Source: Solen grandis (taxonomy: Eukaryota > Mollusca > Bivalvia > Adapedonta > Solenidae). From it: a DNA stretch of 64,000 nt. Where the stretch lies: the NCBI GenBank assembly GCA_021229015.1, contig CM037781.1, positions 66,404,656-66,468,655 on the forward strand. Reading direction: 5' to 3'. Of the stretch, positions 59,289-64,000 are shown piece after piece. A program made the position numbers and the translations under genes. Positions within the stretch are counted from its first letter, which is position 1; every line of letters begins with the position of its first letter. Under the pieces are notes generated by a model. It worked only from the letters and a program-made list of their open reading frames with translations, did no database searches and was not told the DNA's origin.

Positions 59289-62040
59289 TTTATTATTATT
59301 TTTCTAACCTTTTTTTGTGAACGGCATATCACCATGATAGAAAAAAGTCACATGTATGAAATTTTAATCAGTTATTACCACGTATTTGAAAATGATCCTA
59401 ACGTTGAGAAAATTTTCATTTATGTCTTACTTTTCCCGCCAGGGGGCGTTTTGCATGAAATTTATTAATGGCTAATAACTCACTTATTTGAGGTCCGATT
59501 CAAATGCGGTTTTTTGCATTCTGTTCCTTGTTGATAGCCAAATAAAATATGACAGGTTTCGAGGGTACGTGTCGCTGAAAGTATTTGACTACAGAAGGTT
59601 GAAAGTTGAACCTCGCAAAAAACTGTGCAAATGAGGGTAGGTCTACGAAAAACCTATCCATTTTTGTTAGAGATCAGATAGATGAATTCTGTTTGCTGCA
59701 AATGATTTGCAAGACATATACGCACAAAATATATGGGGTGGCGAATTTAAGAAATGTATGGTAGGTCCTCTGGAAACGGTCAAACTTCACTAAATTTTAG
59801 AAAAAGTTAAAGGTTCAAAAACATGTTTTTTATCGCTTCTGGCTTTATTTTTTGTTAATTCTTCATGATATTTTCACAAGTTATGTATTGTTAAGTCTGA
59901 AAGGGGATCACAATTAAAAAGTTAAAAAATAAATGAAAAGGTCAAGGTCATATTACGATTATTGTGTTTTTATTCGGCCCCAAACAGCTCCAAAACTAAA
60001 AATATTTCTTTGAGAGTTTATGAACAAAAGTTTTAGTTATTCAAGAGCACTTTCCAGTGATGTTTAGTTTTTGAAGATCGGACTTGATTTGGTCATTTTA
60101 CGGCAGTCCAAAGTTTGATCCTTTTTTGGAATAATTGTAAATCAGTTTTTATGCTTCAAATTGTGATATATAAGAAATAGAATGTTCGACTAGTGCGACT
60201 TGCGTACTTGATTGAACTATTTGCTGCATTGCTAGGTACCTAATGGTAAAATTTTAATCAATTTTGTTTTTCATTTTGCCGCTAGGGGCGCTTAGCTTAA
60301 AAACACTCTTCTACTTATAACTCAAAAAGTTGAAGTCTGATCCAAAATGCGGTTTGTTGCATTGTGTTCCTTGTTGATACTCCAATAAAATATGATAGTT
60401 TCCAGGTATGAGTGGCTAAAACTTTTTGAGCTACTAAAGGAAGGTTGAATGTTCGAACCTCGCAAAAAACTGTGCAGATGAGGGTAGGTCTACGAAAAAC
60501 CTATCCATTTTTGTTAGAGATCAGATAGAAGAATTCTGTTTCCTGCAAATTATTTACAAGACATATACGCACAAAATATATGGGGTGGCGAACTTAATAA
60601 ATGCATGGTTTGTCCTCTAGAAACGGTCAAACTTCACTAAATTTTAGGAATAATCAAAATTTCAAAAACATGGTTTTTGTCGCTCCTGACTTTATTTTTA
60701 GTTCATTCTTCATGATATTTTCACAAGTTATGTATTGTTATGTTTGAAATGACCCTACAATTAAGAAGTTAAAATGAAATTGCAAAGGTCAAGGTCATAT
60801 TACGATTACTGTGTTTTTATTCGGCTCAAAATAGCTCAAAAAACAAAAATATTTTATTGAAAGTGTATGAACAAAAGTTTTAGTTCTTGAAGAGCCCTTT
60901 CCAGTGATGTTTAGTTTTTGAAGAATGAACTTGATTTCGTCATTTTACGGCAGCCAAAATATTGATCCTCTTTAGAACAATTGTAAATCAGGTTTTATAC
61001 TTCAAATTTTGATATATAAGGAATAGAATGTTTGACTAGTGCGACTTGTATACTTGATTGAACCATTTGCTGCATTGCTAGATACCTAATAGAAAATATT
61101 TACCCAATTTTGTTTCTCGTTTTGCCGCTAGGGGGCGCTTGGCTTGAAATCACTCTTTATAACTAAAATAATTGAAGTCTGACTTTATGCAATTTTTTTA
61201 CATTCTGTTTCTTGGTGACATCAATTTGAAACAACACTAAAAATCAAAGCGATATTTCATGAAAATGATAGTAATTCAATGTAACATTAGTCTGTAATAG
61301 TGTTGAGTTGCATAATACATTGACGCGTGTTATTTTAAACTGTTGTTTGTCGTTTGCAATTCTTGTTTATCGACTACAATTGTCGTATGTCGCCATCATA
61401 AAGCAACACACACATATAACGTTGCAGTACCCGAAGTCCGTAAAAAAGGTTTTCAAGTTTGCGACTACATAACAGACAGGTAATACTTAAAAGTGTTCTT
61501 CTTGGTAAAAAGTCTGCTTAAACATTGCGACAAAAATGTTTCAAAGATCACTGTTAACAGTATCAACAAGCAATTGAACTAAGAAATGTTTTTCGAATCA
61601 TGCGACTCGTGAACTGAATGGAATTGCTTTCATGAAAACCGATGATATCGCGACTACATAACTGACAGGTAATACTCAAAAATCTTTTGGGTAAAAAGTC
61701 TTCTTAAACATTGCGACAAAAGTGTTTGAAAGATCACTGTTAACAGTATTCAACAAGACATTGAACGAAGAAATATGTTTTTTGAAACATGCGACTCGTG
61801 AACTGAATGGAATTGCTTTCGTGAAAACTGATGATATCGCGACTACATAACTGACAGGTAATACTCAAAAATCTTTTGGGTAAAAAGACTTCTTAAACAT
61901 TGTGACAAAAGTGTTTGAAAGATCACTGTTAACATTATAAACAAGCCATTGAACGAAGAAATATTTTTCGAATCATGCGACTCGTGAACTGAATGGAATT
62001 GCTTTTGCGAAAACCGATGATATCGCGATTGCGATTCTAG
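59289..62040 (+). repeat. Family C unit 7 (2752 bp)
   Basis: It lacks the opening hairpin and starts TTTATTATTATTTTTCTAAC, the 'CTAACC' subtype, matching unit 5. CTCF-like sites are at 59436 (CCGCCAGGGGGCGT), 60279 (one G fewer) and 61125. It ends with a sub-array and ATCGCgattGCGAT then TCTAG. Confidence 0.9.
61450..62040 (+). repeat. 188-bp sub-array at the end of unit 7, about 3 copies
   Basis: The same repeat as in unit 5, with starts near 61461, 61651 and 61840. Two copies share the shortened CTCAAAAATCTTTTGGGTAA segment, which sets them apart from the unit 5 copies and suggests local amplification. Confidence 0.88.
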
Positions 62041-64000
62041 TTAGGTTTTCGCATCGCTTGCGAAAACCTATTGTTCTTCTTCTGTTTTATTTTTTTTTTT
62101 TTTTTTTTTTTATTATTATTTTTCCGTCTCTTTTTTGTGAACGGCATATCAACAAGATAGGAAACAGTCACAGTTCTGATTTTTTTACCAGTTTTGTCGT
62201 AGGATCTGAATTTGATCCTAACGTCGAGAAAATTTTCATTTTTGTCTTAATTTTGCCGCTAGGGGCGTTTTGTAAAAGTGACTAAGGGCTAATAACTCTG
62301 TTATTTGAAGTCCGATTGAAATGCGGTTTTTTGCATTGCGTTCCTTGTCAGTTACTTAATAAAAATATGATAGTTTTCAAAAAGTTGCGTATATAAAACT
62401 TTCGTGCTACAGGAGGTTGAATGTTCGAATCTCGAAAAAACTGTGAAATGAGGGTAGGTCTGCGAAAAATTTATCCACGTCTTTCAGGAATGAGATAGGA
62501 GAATTTTTGTTTGTTGCATATGATTCGCAAGACGTATACGCACAAAATATATGGTGTGGCGATTTTGAGAAATGCATGGTTTGTCCACAGTACGCGGTCA
62601 AACATAACCAATATTTTCGAAAAATCAACATTTTAAAAGCATGACTTTTAAGGTTATTTGCAGCTCCTGACTTTATTTGTTATTCAATCTTCATCATTTT
62701 TTCACTGTTAATGCAGTTTTATAAAAAAAATAAAACCATAGAAAAAGAATTACCCATAATATGCAAAGGTCAAGGTCATATACCAATTAGTATTATTTAT
62801 TCGGCATAATATAGCTCCAAATCTAAAATATTTTATAGAAAGTATATGAACAAAAGTTTTAGGCTGTGAAGAGATCTTTCCATTGGTGTTTAGTTTTTGA
62901 AGATCGGACTTCATTTGATCAAATGACACAGTCCAAAGTTTGATCCTCTTATCAAACAATTGTATATCCATATGTTTCCTCTTTTTTGCTGCTCCTGACT
63001 TTATTTTTTGTTCAATCTTCATCATTATTTCACTGTTTATGCATTTTTATAAAACAAATAAAATCATAGAAAAAAAATCAAGCATAATATGCAAAGGTCA
63101 AGGTCATATACCAATTAGTATTATTTATATCGGCATAAAAGTATATGAACAAAAGTTTTAGTCTGTGAAGAGTTCTTTCCATTGGTGTTTAGTTTTTGAA
63201 GATCGGACTTCATTTGATCAAATGACCACAGTCCAAAGTTTGATCCTCTTATCAAACAATTGAATATCCATATGTTTCCTCTTTTTTGCTTCTCCTGACT
63301 TTATTTTTTGTTCAATCTTCATCATTATTTCACTGTTTATGCATTTTTATAAAACAAATAAAATCATAGAAAAAAAATCAAGCATAATATGCAAAGGTCA
63401 AGGTCATATACCAATTAGTATTATTTATATCGGCATAAAAAGCTCCAAATCTAAAAATATTTTATAGAAAGTATATGAACAAAAGTTTTAGTTTGTGAAG
63501 AGTTCTTTCCATTGGTGTTTAGTTTTTGAAGATCGGACTTCATTTGATCAAATGACCCAGTCCAAAGTTTGATCCTCTTATAAAACAATTGAATATCCAC
63601 ATGTTTCCTCTTTTTTGCTGCTCCTGACTTTATTTTTTGTTCAATCTTCATCATTATTTCACTGTTTATGCAGTTTTATCTGAACTTGATCCTAACGTTG
63701 AGAAAATTTTCATTTTTGTCTTATTTTTGCCGCTAGGGGGCGCTTTGAAAAAAATTAACAAATGCTAATAACTCTGTTATTTGAGGTTCGATTCAGATGT
63801 GGTTTTTTGCATTGTGTTCCTTGTCAAAAGCCTAATCAAATATGATAGGTTTTAAAAATCTGCGTATATAAAACTTTTTGACTACGGAAGGTTGAAAGTT
63901 CGAACTTCGCAAAAAACAGTGAAAAGAGGGTAGGTCTACAAAAAAAGTGCCCATTTTTATTGGACTTGAGATAAAAGAATTTTGTTTGTTGCATATGATT
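62041..64000 (+). repeat. Family C unit 8, cut by the window end
   Basis: It opens with a hairpin (62043), a T run and the 'CCGTCTC' subtype like units 4 and 6. From about 62900 it has three copies of the GCTCCTGACTTTATTTTT to GATCGGACTTCA segment, as in unit 3. At about 63680 it joins a segment like the start of units 1 and 2. CTCF-like sites are at 62256 (one G fewer) and 63730. Confidence 0.85.

Larger units (their letters stand above)
45811..63406 (+). promoter_or_regulatory. Recurrent GGTCAAGGTCA boxes (nuclear-receptor half-site-like)
   Basis: GGTCAAGGTCA, usually followed by TAT, begins near 45811, 46678, 48007, 50281, 50612, 51910, 52240, 53087, 54697, 57227, 57557, 58403, 59940, 60787, 62768, 63096 and 63396. 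It contains TCAAGGTCA, the extended half-site bound by ERR/SF-1-type nuclear receptors. The same box occurs in families A and B and in the solo family C element, so it may be a feature of the repeats rather than a receptor target. Confidence 0.35.
45298..63743 (+). promoter_or_regulatory. Directional array of 20 CTCF-like motifs in the macrosatellite
   Basis: The common site is CCGCTAGGGGGCGC or ...CGT, usually preceded by TTTTG. Against CCASYAGRKGGCRS the first form differs only at position 3. Sites start at 45298, 46151, 46990, 47494, 48344 (ACGC), 49771, 51400, 52579 (13 bases), 53428 (CTGC), 54191 (CCGCCAGG), 55036, 55378 (AAGC), 56716, 57895, 58741 (CTGC), 59436 (CCGCCAGG), 60279 (13 bases), 61125, 62256 (13 bases) and 63730. 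All are on the plus strand, with 839-853 bp between neighbours within the same unit in most cases. The match is visible in the sequence; binding by CTCF is inference. Confidence 0.5.
44832..64000 (+). repeat. Family C macrosatellite (Helitron-like unit ends), continuing past the window
   Basis: The whole interval is made of one repeat family in one orientation. The basic monomer is about 845 bp and has ordered landmarks: CCGCTAGGGGGCGC; TTATAACTCAAAAAGTT; GTTCGAACCTCGCAAAAAA; GAGGGTAGGTCTACGAAAAA with a fold to CCTACCC; CAAGACATATACGCACAAAA; GCTCCTGACTTTATTTTT; AAGGTCAAGGTCATAT; GAAGATCGGACTTGATTTGG; GTTCGACTAGTGCGACTTG. Monomers and partial monomers are grouped into larger units whose last bases are a hairpin plus CTAG, at 45149, 47341, 51084, 53970, 56489, 59285 and 62037. 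There is no coding potential; the 60-100 codon frames here are repeat shadows. The right-hand end of the array lies outside the window. Confidence 0.9.

Noticed and set aside
62058..62285. Recurring 60-100 codon frames throughout 45-64 kb as a multigene family
   Set aside because: They recur only because the family C units recur. Frames lie on both strands, start in T runs or hairpins and differ in length between near-identical units.

Overview
This is a stretch of animal nuclear DNA: AT-rich, dominated by repeats, with one recognisable spliced gene. Its interspersed repeats (elements opening with a TTTAGCTCACCTGAGCA-type hairpin, GTCCGTCGTCCGTGCG stretches, GGTCAAGGTCA boxes) are of a kind I associate with bivalve molluscs. 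I infer a bivalve, but nothing here proves the taxon.

Gene content: one cellular gene is supported, on the minus strand in three exons at about 25240-24879, 19209-19005 and 14675-14220. It encodes a roughly 340-residue SLC10-family sodium/bile-acid-type cotransporter. All splice sites are GT/AG, the phases agree, and every sodium-site residue I know from the family is present. All other coding similarity belongs to decayed transposable elements: an RTE-like LINE (5075-7939, minus), three fragments of Jockey/CR1/Nimb-like LINEs (26540-28275, 30960-31820 and 37240-37900, all minus), and a mariner with an internal deletion (40847-41931, plus).

Layout: 1-13 kb is a patchwork of hairpin-ended non-autonomous elements ('family A'), a TTAA-flanked piggyBac-type MITE, the RTE LINE and a snap-back MITE. 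13.3-26.5 kb holds the SLC10 gene, with a family A copy in its first intron. 26.5-38.4 kb holds the LINE fragments, a solo member of 'family C' (29325-30874, reversed), another family A copy and a 2.2 kb 'family B' element. 38.4-44.7 kb is a tandem-repeat cluster with 39-, 33- and 41-bp units plus longer duplications, and it also contains the second piggyBac-type MITE and the mariner. A 100-N assembly gap lies at 44732-44831. From 44832 to the window end is a macrosatellite of family C.

The most interesting system is family C. Its units end in a hairpin followed by CTAG, like a Helitron 3' end, and the stem varies with compensating changes between copies. Many units open with a second hairpin (AGGTTTTCGC...GCGAAAACCT). 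The roughly 845-bp monomer carries a motif, CCGCTAGGGGGCGC, that closely fits the CTCF core consensus. There are 20 such sites, all on the plus strand, in the 19 kb array, and a related site in the diverged solo copy. Monomers are grouped into units of about 2.2-2.9 kb, and pairs of units repeat with a period of about 5.4-5.5 kb. I propose a Helitron-like element that became tandem and now forms a directional array of CTCF-like sites, similar in layout to mammalian DXZ4. That function is inference only.
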